DNA of 19,129 bases from an uncultured Chitinophagaceae bacterium (GTDB lineage: Bacteria; Bacteroidota; Bacteroidia; Chitinophagales; Chitinophagaceae). Positions 1 through 7,048 of the stretch are shown here, one piece after another. Positions within the stretch are counted from its first letter, which is position 1; each line of letters begins with the position of its first letter. The notes below the pieces were generated by a model. That model was given only the letters and a program-made list of their open reading frames with translations. It had not been told where the DNA came from and did no database searches. The position numbers and the translations under genes are program-made. The stretch spans positions 1 to 19,129 of the forward strand of contig CALESY010000095.1 in NCBI GenBank assembly GCA_937919945.1. Reading direction: 5' to 3'.

Positions 1-186
1 GGAACTGTAAAGTTCTTCAATGAAACCAAAGGCTTTGGCTTCATTAAACACGATAACTCTAATCAGGAAACTTTCGTACACGTCACGGGATTAAAAGAGC
101 AAGTGAAAGAGGGCGACCACGTAGAATTTGAGCAACAAGAAGGGAAAAAAGGTATGAACGCTGTAAACGTTCGTAAAATAGCATAA
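1..186 (+). CDS. Cold-shock protein (CspA family), 5' end cut by window edge
   Basis: The first base of the window is already in frame and reads GTVKFFNETKGFGFIKHD, the start of a cold-shock domain, through to a TAA at 184-186. Sixty-one residues are visible; the family is usually 63-70 residues, so only about three to five N-terminal residues are missing. RNP1 is seen as KGFGFIKH and an RNP2-like strand as ETFVHV (DIFVHF in many relatives). Such single-domain OB-fold proteins bind single-stranded RNA and DNA in the cytoplasm and melt RNA secondary structure, either at low temperature or constitutively. A strong intrinsic terminator follows 25 bases after the stop, so this is the last gene of its transcript. 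Family assignment is firm; which csp paralog it is cannot be told, nor whether it is cold-inducible. Confidence 0.93.
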   Translation, partial: GTVKFFNETKGFGFIKHDNSNQETFVHVTGLKEQVKEGDHVEFEQQEGKKGMNAVNVRKIA

Positions 187-211
187 AGGTAAAATGTATT
201 GAAAATAAAAT

Positions 212-237
212 GGCTGATACTAAATCAGCCTTTTTTT
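212..237 (+). terminator. Intrinsic terminator of the csp gene
   Basis: A perfect 7-bp stem, GGCTGAT (212-218) with ATCAGCC (224-230), closes a 5-base loop and is followed directly by seven T residues (231-237). This is a textbook rho-independent terminator for the rightward csp transcript. It lies 45 bases upstream of miaE and separates the two genes transcriptionally. Confidence 0.9.
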
Positions 238-252
238 ATGCCATGATGCCTG

Positions 253-260
253 TATTTTTG
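253..260 (+). promoter_or_regulatory. Candidate Bacteroidota -7 element upstream of miaE
   Basis: TATTTTTG matches the Bacteroidota primary-sigma -7 consensus TANNTTTG, and ends 21 bases before the miaE ATG. The -33 position would fall in the T tract of the csp terminator, where no exact TTTG is present, so only the -7 half is well supported. Confidence 0.42.
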
Positions 261-281
261 CAGATCGAATACAAATAGAAA

Positions 282-884
282 ATGAGTACTGCTGATAATA
301 GCATATTGGGATTGAAAATGCCGACAGACCCTCGTTGGGTAGACCTCGCATCCATATCGCTGGAGGAAATACTGACAGACCATGCTTTTTGCGAACAGAA
401 AGCTGCAACACAATGTATATCGTTGATACAACGATACCCCGATAAAGTAGAATTGGTAAATGCACTATCGCCTGTAGTAACTGAGGAGTGGGGGCATTTC
501 CGTATGGTTTGGGCTGAGATGAAAAAACGTGGCTTCGAATTAGGCAAACAACGTAAAGATGACTATGTAAACCTGCTGATGCAAAACGAACCTAAAGCCA
601 TACCTGCTGATGATAAACTATTGCATAAACTGATGATATGCGCATTGATAGAAGCGCGTAGCTGCGAGCGTTTTAGATTGCTAAGTGAAGGACTTGCAGA
701 TGAGGCATTGCGCAAATTTTATTACAAGTTTATGGTCAGCGAAGCAGGACACTACCGTATGTTTATAGAACTGGCAGAGCGATATTACGGGCACGAGCCT
801 GTGCGAGATGCGTGGCATGTGTGGTTGCATATAGAAGCAAATGTGCTACAACAATTAGCACCACGTGGAGATAGAATGCATTAG
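282..884 (+). CDS. miaE: tRNA-(ms2io6A)-hydroxylase MiaE
   Basis: This 200-residue protein fits MiaE, a diiron monooxygenase that hydroxylates the isopentenyl group of ms2i6A at position 37 of tRNAs reading U-starting codons. It has the family's N-terminal block LGLKMPTDPRW (9-19) followed by EEILTDHAFCEQKAA, and a ferritin-like four-helix pattern. Likely iron ligands are E38, E69 and H72 (in EEWGH), E124 (in IEARSCE), and E154 and H157 (in SEAGH), the two ExxH pairs expected for such a centre. The start is well fixed: an in-frame TAG lies at 276-278, just before the ATG. It is a single-gene unit between the csp terminator and the converging ABC permease gene, whose stop is only 7 bases away. 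MiaE needs substrate made by MiaA and MiaB, which are not in this window. Confidence 0.92.
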   Translation: MSTADNSILGLKMPTDPRWVDLASISLEEILTDHAFCEQKAATQCISLIQRYPDKVELVNALSPVVTEEWGHFRMVWAEMKKRGFELGKQRKDDYVNLLMQNEPKAIPADDKLLHKLMICALIEARSCERFRLLSEGLADEALRKFYYKFMVSEAGHYRMFIELAERYYGHEPVRDAWHVWLHIEANVLQQLAPRGDRMH

Positions 885-891
885 AGCTGCT

Positions 892-2208
892 TTATTGTAC
901 AGAGTGTATCCTGCTTCGGTTTACATACAGGCTAATTAAAAACAATACTGTACTAAACACAATCAACATACCTAAGTGAGGTAGCACATTGTTGATGTTG
1001 CCGTTGCGCAATATGATGTGATTGATAGCATCAAGACCCCAATGCAATGGTGATACATTTGCCAATTGCTGCATGATGCCTGGTAGCAAATCTACGGGCA
1101 CCCATATACCCCCCATCGCACTCATGATAACAACTGATATTGCACCGAATGGTGTGGCCTGTGTAGCCGTTTTAAATACTACACCTACCAGGTAACCAAA
1201 AGCGGTTGCCGATAATGCAATACAAATAGCTATGGGTATTATAGCTGTAGGGTGTTGACCAAGATACAGAGCTGGTAAGCCCATATGTGGCAGTAGCCAC
1301 AAGCCAATACCGCACATAACAGCAAATTGGGCAGTACATATTAAGGTGTAGAAAAAAATCTTTCCTAGTGCCTCAAAATTGTGTGCATAGGGTATGAGTT
1401 GTATGCGGAGTGAGCTGCGCTCTTCTCGTTCGCGGAGCATATTGCCTGCTATGGGAATAACAATAAAGTACATCCCAAAAATAGCCCATGCAGGTACGTT
1501 ATGCTGAACGGAGTTGATAAACAACTTCATACTGCCTTTATCGTTCAGAGCTTCTTCCTTAATGCCAATACCTTGAAAGATGCGTTTGAAATCGTCCGAA
1601 CCTGTACTGTCAGCTAATACCATATCTGTCTGCGACAAGCCAAGTTTACTTAGCCTCCCAACTAATAAATTACTGCAACTATAGGTAATATATTTGTCAA
1701 GTGCAAAGCTGATAGACATACGAAAGGTTGGCTTGCTTACAGGGTCGAAGTACATACGGACGTACATACTGTCGCGTAACTCTCTTGCAGGTAGTTTGCC
1801 CATACCAAGTTTTTCACTCAGTCGGTTGGCTACCATATTGGCTGCATTTACTACCTCTGCAGTTGCACCTTTTGGTATTACGATACCTACTCGGTATTTA
1901 CCGGCTTTCAGTAATGTCTGTAGTTGGCTTTCAGTAATGGGTTTGCCGTCAATACTATCTACTACATGGAAATTCTGGCTTTGCCTTAGACCGTTCTTTA
2001 TTTCGTTAGCGAGCCTACCGTGGTCGTTATCCGCTATCAACAGATCGAAACGAAGCTCCTGATAATCTTTGAAAGGCGCATCCTGTACCATTGCCATTAC
2101 TACTATCAGCACAGCAGGCATCAGGAATAACAGCATCGCTCCTGCTACATCTCTGCGCAGCAGTATCCACTCTTTCTGTATGGTAGCAAGTATCTTGTTC
2201 AAAGTCAA
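892..2208 (-). CDS. ABC-2 type transporter permease
   Basis: A 438-residue membrane protein with the layout of the ABC2_membrane_3 (YhhJ/DrrB/NatB-like) family. One N-terminal transmembrane helix (about 22-41) is followed by a roughly 200-residue extracytoplasmic region (45-239), then about five more helices (240-258, 283-305, 321-346, 355-372, 409-429). The block REREERSSLRIQL (259-271) after the second helix is the usual cytoplasmic coupling segment, and PVDLLPGIMQ..SPLHWGLDA (371-393) is typical of the family. It should form the membrane part of an exporter with the ATPase encoded 54 bases upstream; the substrate cannot be deduced. It is the last gene of a leftward run headed by kynA, and ends 7 bases from miaE, which converges on it. 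Alternatives such as a sodium or drug efflux role are equally possible. Confidence 0.88.
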   Translation of the reverse strand: MTLNKILATIQKEWILLRRDVAGAMLLFLMPAVLIVVMAMVQDAPFKDYQELRFDLLIADNDHGRLANEIKNGLRQSQNFHVVDSIDGKPITESQLQTLLKAGKYRVGIVIPKGATAEVVNAANMVANRLSEKLGMGKLPARELRDSMYVRMYFDPVSKPTFRMSISFALDKYITYSCSNLLVGRLSKLGLSQTDMVLADSTGSDDFKRIFQGIGIKEEALNDKGSMKLFINSVQHNVPAWAIFGMYFIVIPIAGNMLREREERSSLRIQLIPYAHNFEALGKIFFYTLICTAQFAVMCGIGLWLLPHMGLPALYLGQHPTAIIPIAICIALSATAFGYLVGVVFKTATQATPFGAISVVIMSAMGGIWVPVDLLPGIMQQLANVSPLHWGLDAINHIILRNGNINNVLPHLGMLIVFSTVLFLISLYVNRSRIHSVQ

Positions 2209-2225
2209 AATTTAAAATTCAAAAG

Positions 2226-2253
2226 CACAAAAACACTATTTAACTATTTTGTG
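2226..2253 (-). repeat. Inverted repeat between ABC ATPase and permease genes
   Basis: CACAAAA (2226-2232) is repeated inverted as TTTTGTG (2247-2253) with a 14-base spacer. The spacer and right arm also contain two head-to-tail copies of ACTATTT at 2235 and 2243. It lies in the 53-base gap between two genes of one operon. A weak RNA hairpin tuning permease level or a protein site are possible; chance in AT-rich DNA cannot be excluded. Confidence 0.3.
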
Positions 2254-2262
2254 TTACTTAAT

Positions 2263-3009
2263 TTAATCCCGCACGCTATGCCCTGTGTAGTGCAAGAATA
2301 CATCTTCAAGGCGTTTACAATCTGTGGTGTTTTTTATTAATTGTAATGGTGCACCGCTTATTACAAATTTACCTTCGTCGATTATTACTACCTCGTCGCA
2401 GATCTGCTCTGCTTCTTCCATGAGGTGAGATGTGTAAACGATTGTTTTACCTTGCTGGTTATACTCTTTCAAAAAGTCGAGTATCATAGCACGGCTCTGC
2501 ACATCTACACCCGCAGTAGGTTCGTCCAATATTATCAGTGATGGCTGGTGTAGCAACGATGCAATTATATTAGCCCTACGCTTCATACCACCACTATATC
2601 GGTTGATGCGTTTATCAGCATGTTTATCAAGCCCTAGGCGTGCCAGTAAATCATTAGCACGCTCTTTTACCTGCTTACTGCTTAGTCCGTATAGGCTGCC
2701 AATATATCGGAGGTTTTCCCAAGCCGTCAGGTTGCCGAACATAGCAATCTGTTGCGGCACCACGCCGATTGTTTTGCGTAGCTCCAATGTATGTTTGCTA
2801 CAATCTTTACCGAATATGGTGGCATGTCCGCTATCAGGTGCAACTAAACCACATAGTATATTAATGGTAGTGCTTTTACCAGCACCATTGGGCCCGAGCA
2901 ACCCCATAATTTGTCCTTCATGCACATGTACACTTAATCCATCAAGGGCTGGAGTCCAACCACCTTTATAGGTTTTGTGCAGATTGGCAATCTCTATTGC
3001 GTATGCCAT
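2263..3009 (-). CDS. ABC transporter ATP-binding protein
   Basis: A 248-residue ABC ATPase with every core motif intact: Walker A GPNGAGKST (39-47), Q-loop around VPQQ (84-87), signature YSGGMKRR (138-145), Walker B LIILDEP (158-164), D-loop GVDVQSR (167-173) and switch histidine H195 in YTSH. It is a single-domain protein and therefore works as a dimer with the ABC-2 permease encoded just downstream. Its sequence is of the CcmA/DrrA/NatA type that powers export. The start codon lies only 3 bases beyond the stop of kynA, so the two are surely co-transcribed and may be translationally coupled. The C-terminal tail after about residue 215 is short, as in simple two-component exporters. The transported compound is unknown. 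Confidence 0.95.
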   Translation of the reverse strand: MAYAIEIANLHKTYKGGWTPALDGLSVHVHEGQIMGLLGPNGAGKSTTINILCGLVAPDSGHATIFGKDCSKHTLELRKTIGVVPQQIAMFGNLTAWENLRYIGSLYGLSSKQVKERANDLLARLGLDKHADKRINRYSGGMKRRANIIASLLHQPSLIILDEPTAGVDVQSRAMILDFLKEYNQQGKTIVYTSHLMEEAEQICDEVVIIDEGKFVISGAPLQLIKNTTDCKRLEDVFLHYTGHSVRD

Positions 3010-3012
3010 AGC

Positions 3013-4029
3013 TTAGTTGTAACCTAGGTTTTTCACTAATTGTGCGGGTAGTATGGGTAGCGCATGTCTAGGCAGCAAGAAAGACGTAAGCTCTGCCATT
3101 TCTTTGAAAATGATGTGTGTATCAGCTGCAGCACGCAAGTATTCTGCTCCTGTACTACCACCTGTACCTACACGCTTACCAATAGTGCGCTGCACCATAT
3201 GTATATGCCTGTGTCGCCACATAGATAAACCTTCGTCTATTTCCAATAAGCTGCTTACCAACTCATAAGGCAGATGCAGCAAAGGGTAATCCCGATACAG
3301 CATAATGAATAAAGCATTTCGGTTGGCAATAATGCTGAATTGGCGGTCTGTAGGGTAGTTTGTTTCGTCTAAAAATAGCTTATCGAAAGTAACAAGATTT
3401 GTTTTTTCTGCCTCTTGTAGTGTTCCCTCGTAGGCATTACGGTATTGTTGCCAGAAATCGGCACTCACATAAGGCGCGGTAGCGTAGGGCATACGCTCCA
3501 GCCATTTGTTAATGAGTACCAGTAACGATTCTTGTGCTTCGGCTTCTTTTACACGGTCAATATCTTTCTGGTTCAATTGAGATATGTAATAGTTCTGCCC
3601 ATGACGTTGTCTATAACCAAGCCCTAGTGTAGCTTCAATCATTTTAAATTGTATGCTCTGAAAACCCGATGCTGGGCGCAATAAATCGCGGAAATCAAGG
3701 AAGTCGAGTGGTGTCATGGTTTCCATAATGCTCATCTGCATAACGGCTACTTCCAATATTTTAGATATGCGTTTGATCCGGTGGACGCAATTATATATGT
3801 CTGGCGAATTGTTTGGGATATTGGTTTGTTTAAAAACATCTCGAATAACATTCAGTTCAAACAGTATCTGTTTGAACCATAACTCGTACGTTTGGTGAAT
3901 AATGACAAATAACATCTCATCATCGGCCTTAATACCTTCCTTGCTGCTTTCAGGCAGTTGTGCATTTAGTATCTTATCGAGTTGCAGGTATTCGCTATAA
4001 TATACTGGTGGACGCTCCTTCTTTTCCAT
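3013..4029 (-). CDS. kynA: Tryptophan 2,3-dioxygenase
   Basis: This 338-residue protein matches the haem enzyme that opens the indole ring of L-tryptophan with O2 to give N-formylkynurenine, the first step of the kynurenine route. Diagnostic blocks are YSEYLQLDKIL (11-21), DEMLFVIIHQTYELWFKQ (37-54) holding the distal histidine H45, MTPLDFLDFRDLLRPASGFQS (105-125) holding the substrate-carboxylate arginine R114 by comparison with the human enzyme, and WRHRHIHMVQR (271-281), in which H275 aligns with the proximal haem ligand. GTGGSTG (288-294) is the conserved C-terminal substrate loop. Length is normal for bacterial forms, which act as tetramers in the cytoplasm. It heads a leftward operon with an ABC exporter. 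No other kynurenine-pathway gene is in the window. A 20-base inverted repeat upstream (4084-4103) is a possible control site. Confidence 0.96.
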   Translation of the reverse strand: MEKKERPPVYYSEYLQLDKILNAQLPESSKEGIKADDEMLFVIIHQTYELWFKQILFELNVIRDVFKQTNIPNNSPDIYNCVHRIKRISKILEVAVMQMSIMETMTPLDFLDFRDLLRPASGFQSIQFKMIEATLGLGYRQRHGQNYYISQLNQKDIDRVKEAEAQESLLVLINKWLERMPYATAPYVSADFWQQYRNAYEGTLQEAEKTNLVTFDKLFLDETNYPTDRQFSIIANRNALFIMLYRDYPLLHLPYELVSSLLEIDEGLSMWRHRHIHMVQRTIGKRVGTGGSTGAEYLRAAADTHIIFKEMAELTSFLLPRHALPILPAQLVKNLGYN

Positions 4030-4083
4030 ATGGCGGAAAATTACGAAAGCGAGTGGGTAAAAAGAAATGTGAGTGTATTGTAT

Positions 4084-4103
4084 GATAAGATATATTACTT
4101 ATC
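4084..4103. promoter_or_regulatory. Inverted repeat upstream of kynA, possible operator
   Basis: GATAAG (4084-4089) and CTTATC (4098-4103) form a perfect 6-bp dyad around an 8-base spacer, centred about 64 bases upstream of the kynA ATG in an otherwise empty 102-base gap. Read leftward, no T tract follows it, so it is not a good terminator for the upstream gene. An operator for kynA is a reasonable guess; a chance dyad in AT-rich DNA is also possible. Confidence 0.3.
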
Positions 4104-4131
4104 TACATTGTAAATACTTTATTATTTGGTG

Positions 4132-4485
4132 TTAATTCAACGAATTCTGTAATGATGCCATAACATGAGGTGTCATTCGTTGCTGTTCAATGGCTTTTTC
4201 CCAGCTGTCATAATCTATTACAGTAAACCGTGCTGTTTCGTATTGCAGATAGTTTATGGTAAGAATATTATGGTCAACAAACTGGCTTTCTTGTGCCAAT
4301 GCATTAATAGTGTCGAGATCGATATCTATTTCGGGATTATCATTGTTATTGCATATGAATAGCAACCTTTTACCACTTAATATTAATCTGCCGTTACAAC
4401 GTTTATTATCTGCGTGCAGCATAGACGCAGGCTCACTTTTTGCTATTACTTCTATTTCCAGCAATTGCTCCAGATATTTGTTCAT
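4132..4485 (-). CDS. Small PH/GRAM-like domain protein, function unknown
   Basis: The 117-residue product has no signal peptide or membrane segment. After a short helical N-terminus (1-20), residues 31-100 follow the alternating pattern of a bacterial PH/GRAM-like fold: NGRLILSGKRLLFIC (31-45) as the paired first strands with the hallmark 'G-x-L-x-L-x-x-x-R-L-L-F' spacing, EIDIDLDTINAL (52-63), ILTINYL (74-80), TARFTVID (84-91), then a closing helix from SWEKAIEQQ (94-102). The fold call is my pattern reading, not a database match. It is transcribed leftward 33 bases after the EamA transporter gene and probably shares its transcript; kynA lies 102 bases further on. No catalytic residues are evident, so a binding or membrane-associating role is the most that can be suggested. 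Confidence 0.7.
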   Translation of the reverse strand: MNKYLEQLLEIEVIAKSEPASMLHADNKRCNGRLILSGKRLLFICNNNDNPEIDIDLDTINALAQESQFVDHNILTINYLQYETARFTVIDYDSWEKAIEQQRMTPHVMASLQNSLN

Positions 4486-4518
4486 ATCATAACAGATTTT
4501 TTGATTTATAAAAATCCG

Positions 4519-5454
4519 CTAATCTATTCCACCTTTTTCAGCAACATATCCGCTTGCGGTAAGTCCCGGCTTCAGTAAACGTATTGTTTGTAAAATAACT
4601 GACAATAAAATTAAGCCCATTCCGCCGTAAAATCCAGCACCCAGCTCTTTATTTTCGTTAAAAAAAAGGAATGCGAGTAATATGCCATAAACAGGCTCTA
4701 AGTTTACACTTAATGTTGCGGTAAAACTGCTTATAACTTTTAAGGCGTTTAATGCAAGCGATTGTGCCCATACAGTGCAGCAAAGGCTTAGTATTACCAA
4801 CCATAGCCAATCTATAGAAGAAGGCAGAAATTGTGTGTCTCTTTCATAAATAAATTGTAGAGGCATTAGGAGTGTAATAAACAACCAGCCTGTCCCCATT
4901 TCGTAAAATACCATGGTACGAGCAGGGTATTTACCAGCAATACGCTTATTTAGTACCGTAAATACCGAACTTAGTATAGCAGCTATTACGCCAAATAATA
5001 TTCCTAAACCGTAGAATTGCTGAAACTGATAGATGAGGTAAACGCCTGCCAATGCTAACGCTCCAATAAGCAATTCTTTATAGTCGTGCTTGCTTTTATT
5101 TACAAACGGATCTAAAACAGACGTAAAAATGCTAGCTGTAGATAGGCAAACTAAGGCAATAGACGCGTTGGAAAATTTGATAGAACCATAAAATCCAACC
5201 CAATGCAGTCCCATTAAGCAGCCAATCAGTGCCAGTTGACGCATATCTTTGCGAGGTATCGGCATCCATTGTTTGCGATAGTACAGAATAGCAGCCATAA
5301 AAGCAGCTGTTAGCAACATCCTATACCATACCAGTACAGGAGCACTAAGTTCTATAGCTCTGCCAAGAACGCCAGTAAAGCCCCATAATAGTACCGCAAG
5401 ATGTATTTGTATTAGTGCTTTCTTCATCTGTCTATTCTGGCTATAAACATACAT
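4519..5454 (-). CDS. EamA/DMT-family transporter
   Basis: A 311-residue inner-membrane protein with ten predicted helices in two repeats of five, as in the drug/metabolite transporter superfamily. The first repeat opens with IHLAVLLWGFTGVLGRAIELSAPVLVWYR (17-45), the typical EamA entry with the conserved tryptophan and the 'YR' at the end of helix 2; the second repeat begins near LGILFGVIAAILSSVFTVLNKR (150-171) and includes SLNLEPVYG-like text at SVNLEPVYGILLAFLFFNE (249-267), a strong EamA marker. Such proteins move amino acids, sugars or other small metabolites; the substrate is not readable. A second possible start is M10 at 5427, after which the first helix still begins normally. It is divergent from the arginine decarboxylase gene and probably co-transcribed with the small gene downstream. 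Confidence 0.9.
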   Translation of the reverse strand: MYVYSQNRQMKKALIQIHLAVLLWGFTGVLGRAIELSAPVLVWYRMLLTAAFMAAILYYRKQWMPIPRKDMRQLALIGCLMGLHWVGFYGSIKFSNASIALVCLSTASIFTSVLDPFVNKSKHDYKELLIGALALAGVYLIYQFQQFYGLGILFGVIAAILSSVFTVLNKRIAGKYPARTMVFYEMGTGWLFITLLMPLQFIYERDTQFLPSSIDWLWLVILSLCCTVWAQSLALNALKVISSFTATLSVNLEPVYGILLAFLFFNENKELGAGFYGGMGLILLSVILQTIRLLKPGLTASGYVAEKGGID

Positions 5455-5530
5455 AATTGGCTTTTCAACCGCTATTGTTATTTCTGAGAGAAACGGCTAA
5501 AAAATATGGCGTAACATTTTAGCAATTAAT

Positions 5531-5538
5531 TACTTTTG
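5531..5538 (+). promoter_or_regulatory. Candidate Bacteroidota -7 element upstream of arginine decarboxylase
   Basis: TACTTTTG fits TANNTTTG and sits 56 bases before the decarboxylase ATG inside the 140-base divergent gap shared with the EamA gene. The -33 region, near 5507-5511, shows no clean TTTG, so support is partial. No comparable element was found for the leftward EamA gene. Confidence 0.38.
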
Positions 5539-5594
5539 TTATCCGAAACAAAACGCAGTATTTAATCCGGCAACCGCTTTTTTCAGTAAGATAA

Positions 5595-7007
5595 ATGAAT
5601 AATACTTACACGGACCTCGTCCATCAGACATTCGACTTTCCGCAGGAAGGTTTTGATGTAAAAGATAACTACCTGCACTTTAACGGTCTTGACATCAAAA
5701 AGCTTATTGATAAATACGGTACGCCGTTCAAACTTACTTATCTGCCCAAAATAGGTATGCAGATCAATAAGGCTAAAAAGATGTTTAATGATGCCATCAA
5801 AAAACATCGTTATGATGGTAGTTATTTTTACTGTTACTGTACCAAGAGCTCTCATTTCTCTTTTATTGTTGAAGAAACCCTGAAACACGGTGTACATTTA
5901 GAAACATCTTTTGCCTACGATTTAGAGATTGTAAAGCAGTTATACAAACGCCGCAAAATCAATAAAGAAACCTATATCATCTGCAATGGGTTTAAAACTA
6001 AAGCTTATACCCGCAATATTGCCCGTCTTATTAACGATGGTTTTAAAAACGTAATACCCATACTGGATAATAAAACGGAGTTTGAAGACTATAAACGCTT
6101 GATACGCTCTAAAGACCCTGTAAACATTGGATTGCGAATTGCTAGTGAAGAAGAGCCTACATTCGATTTCTATACATCTCGCCTCGGTATCCGAAGCAGA
6201 GATGTATTGGAGTTTTACGTAGACAAAATAAAGGGGAATGATAAGTTTCAGCTAAAGATGCTGCACTTCTTCATGAACAAAGGTATAAAAGATGATATTT
6301 ATTACTGGAGCGAACTGAACAAAGTAGTAAACTTGTACTGCCAGCTAAAGAAAATATGTCCAGAACTGGATGGGCTGAATATAGGTGGTGGCTTCCCTAT
6401 AAAGCACTCATTAGGTTTTGATTACGACTACAACTATATGGTGAGCGAGATAATATCGAACATCAAAAAAGTATGTAAGAAGAACAAAGTAGACGTACCG
6501 AACATTTATACCGAGTTTGGCTCATTTACAGTTGGTGAAAGCGGCGCAGTGATATACAGCGTGCTGGATGATAAACAACAAAACGATCGTGAAACATGGT
6601 ATATGATAGATAGCTCTTTTATTACCACATTACCCGATACATGGGGTATTGGAGAAAAATTTCTGATGCTGCCTATCAATAAATGGGATAAAGAATACCA
6701 AGAGGTGCATCTTGGCGGACTTACATGCGACAGCCATGACTTCTATACATCTGAAGAACACATTAATGCTGTTTTTCTACCAAAAATAGATAAGGAAAAA
6801 GGTGCTGAACCTTTGTATATAGGTTTCTTTCATACAGGCGCGTATCAAGACCAACTAGCTGGCTATGGCGGTATCAAACACTGCATGATACCATCGCCCA
6901 AGCACGTAGTTGTAGAACGTGGTAAAAACGGTGAAATGGAAGACTGGTTATACGCCAAAGAACAATCTGCACAAAGTATGCTGAAGTTGTTAGGATATAT
7001 TAGGTAG
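5595..7007 (+). CDS. speA: Arginine decarboxylase, short Bacteroidota type (PLP-dependent, fold III)
   Basis: A 470-residue enzyme of the alanine-racemase-fold decarboxylases, best read as the biosynthetic arginine decarboxylase that makes agmatine for polyamine synthesis. The N-terminal barrel starts at YGTPFKLTYLPKI (41-53); the PLP lysine is K84 in YCYCTKSSH; GLNIGGGFP (260-268) and EFGSFTVGESG (307-317) are the phosphate-binding regions; the catalytic cysteine is C378 in GGLTCDSHDFY; and GAYQDQLAGYGG (415-426) is the conserved C-terminal active-site block. It is much shorter than the ~650-residue enterobacterial SpeA. Where relatives have HxHxGS it has LHFFMNKG (223-230). An in-frame TAA abuts the ATG, so the start is certain. 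The DNA glycosylase gene follows closely. Diaminopimelate or another basic amino acid as substrate is less likely but not excluded. Confidence 0.85.
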   Translation: MNNTYTDLVHQTFDFPQEGFDVKDNYLHFNGLDIKKLIDKYGTPFKLTYLPKIGMQINKAKKMFNDAIKKHRYDGSYFYCYCTKSSHFSFIVEETLKHGVHLETSFAYDLEIVKQLYKRRKINKETYIICNGFKTKAYTRNIARLINDGFKNVIPILDNKTEFEDYKRLIRSKDPVNIGLRIASEEEPTFDFYTSRLGIRSRDVLEFYVDKIKGNDKFQLKMLHFFMNKGIKDDIYYWSELNKVVNLYCQLKKICPELDGLNIGGGFPIKHSLGFDYDYNYMVSEIISNIKKVCKKNKVDVPNIYTEFGSFTVGESGAVIYSVLDDKQQNDRETWYMIDSSFITTLPDTWGIGEKFLMLPINKWDKEYQEVHLGGLTCDSHDFYTSEEHINAVFLPKIDKEKGAEPLYIGFFHTGAYQDQLAGYGGIKHCMIPSPKHVVVERGKNGEMEDWLYAKEQSAQSMLKLLGYIR

Positions 7008-7048
7008 TGGATTGAAATGCCATATGTGGGTATTGAATAATATTGATT

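Noticed and set aside
1694..2062. 122-residue open frame antisense to the ABC permease
   Set aside because: Shadow frame over a supported gene, serine/leucine-rich with no domain pattern.
5583..5897. 104-residue open frame antisense to the arginine decarboxylase start
   Set aside because: It covers the conserved N-terminal coding region of the decarboxylase and shows no family features.
7043..7045. TTG at 7043 as the start of the DNA glycosylase
   Set aside because: An ATG two codons later (7049) gives the same protein without two extra residues and is the more usual start; the TTG cannot be fully excluded.
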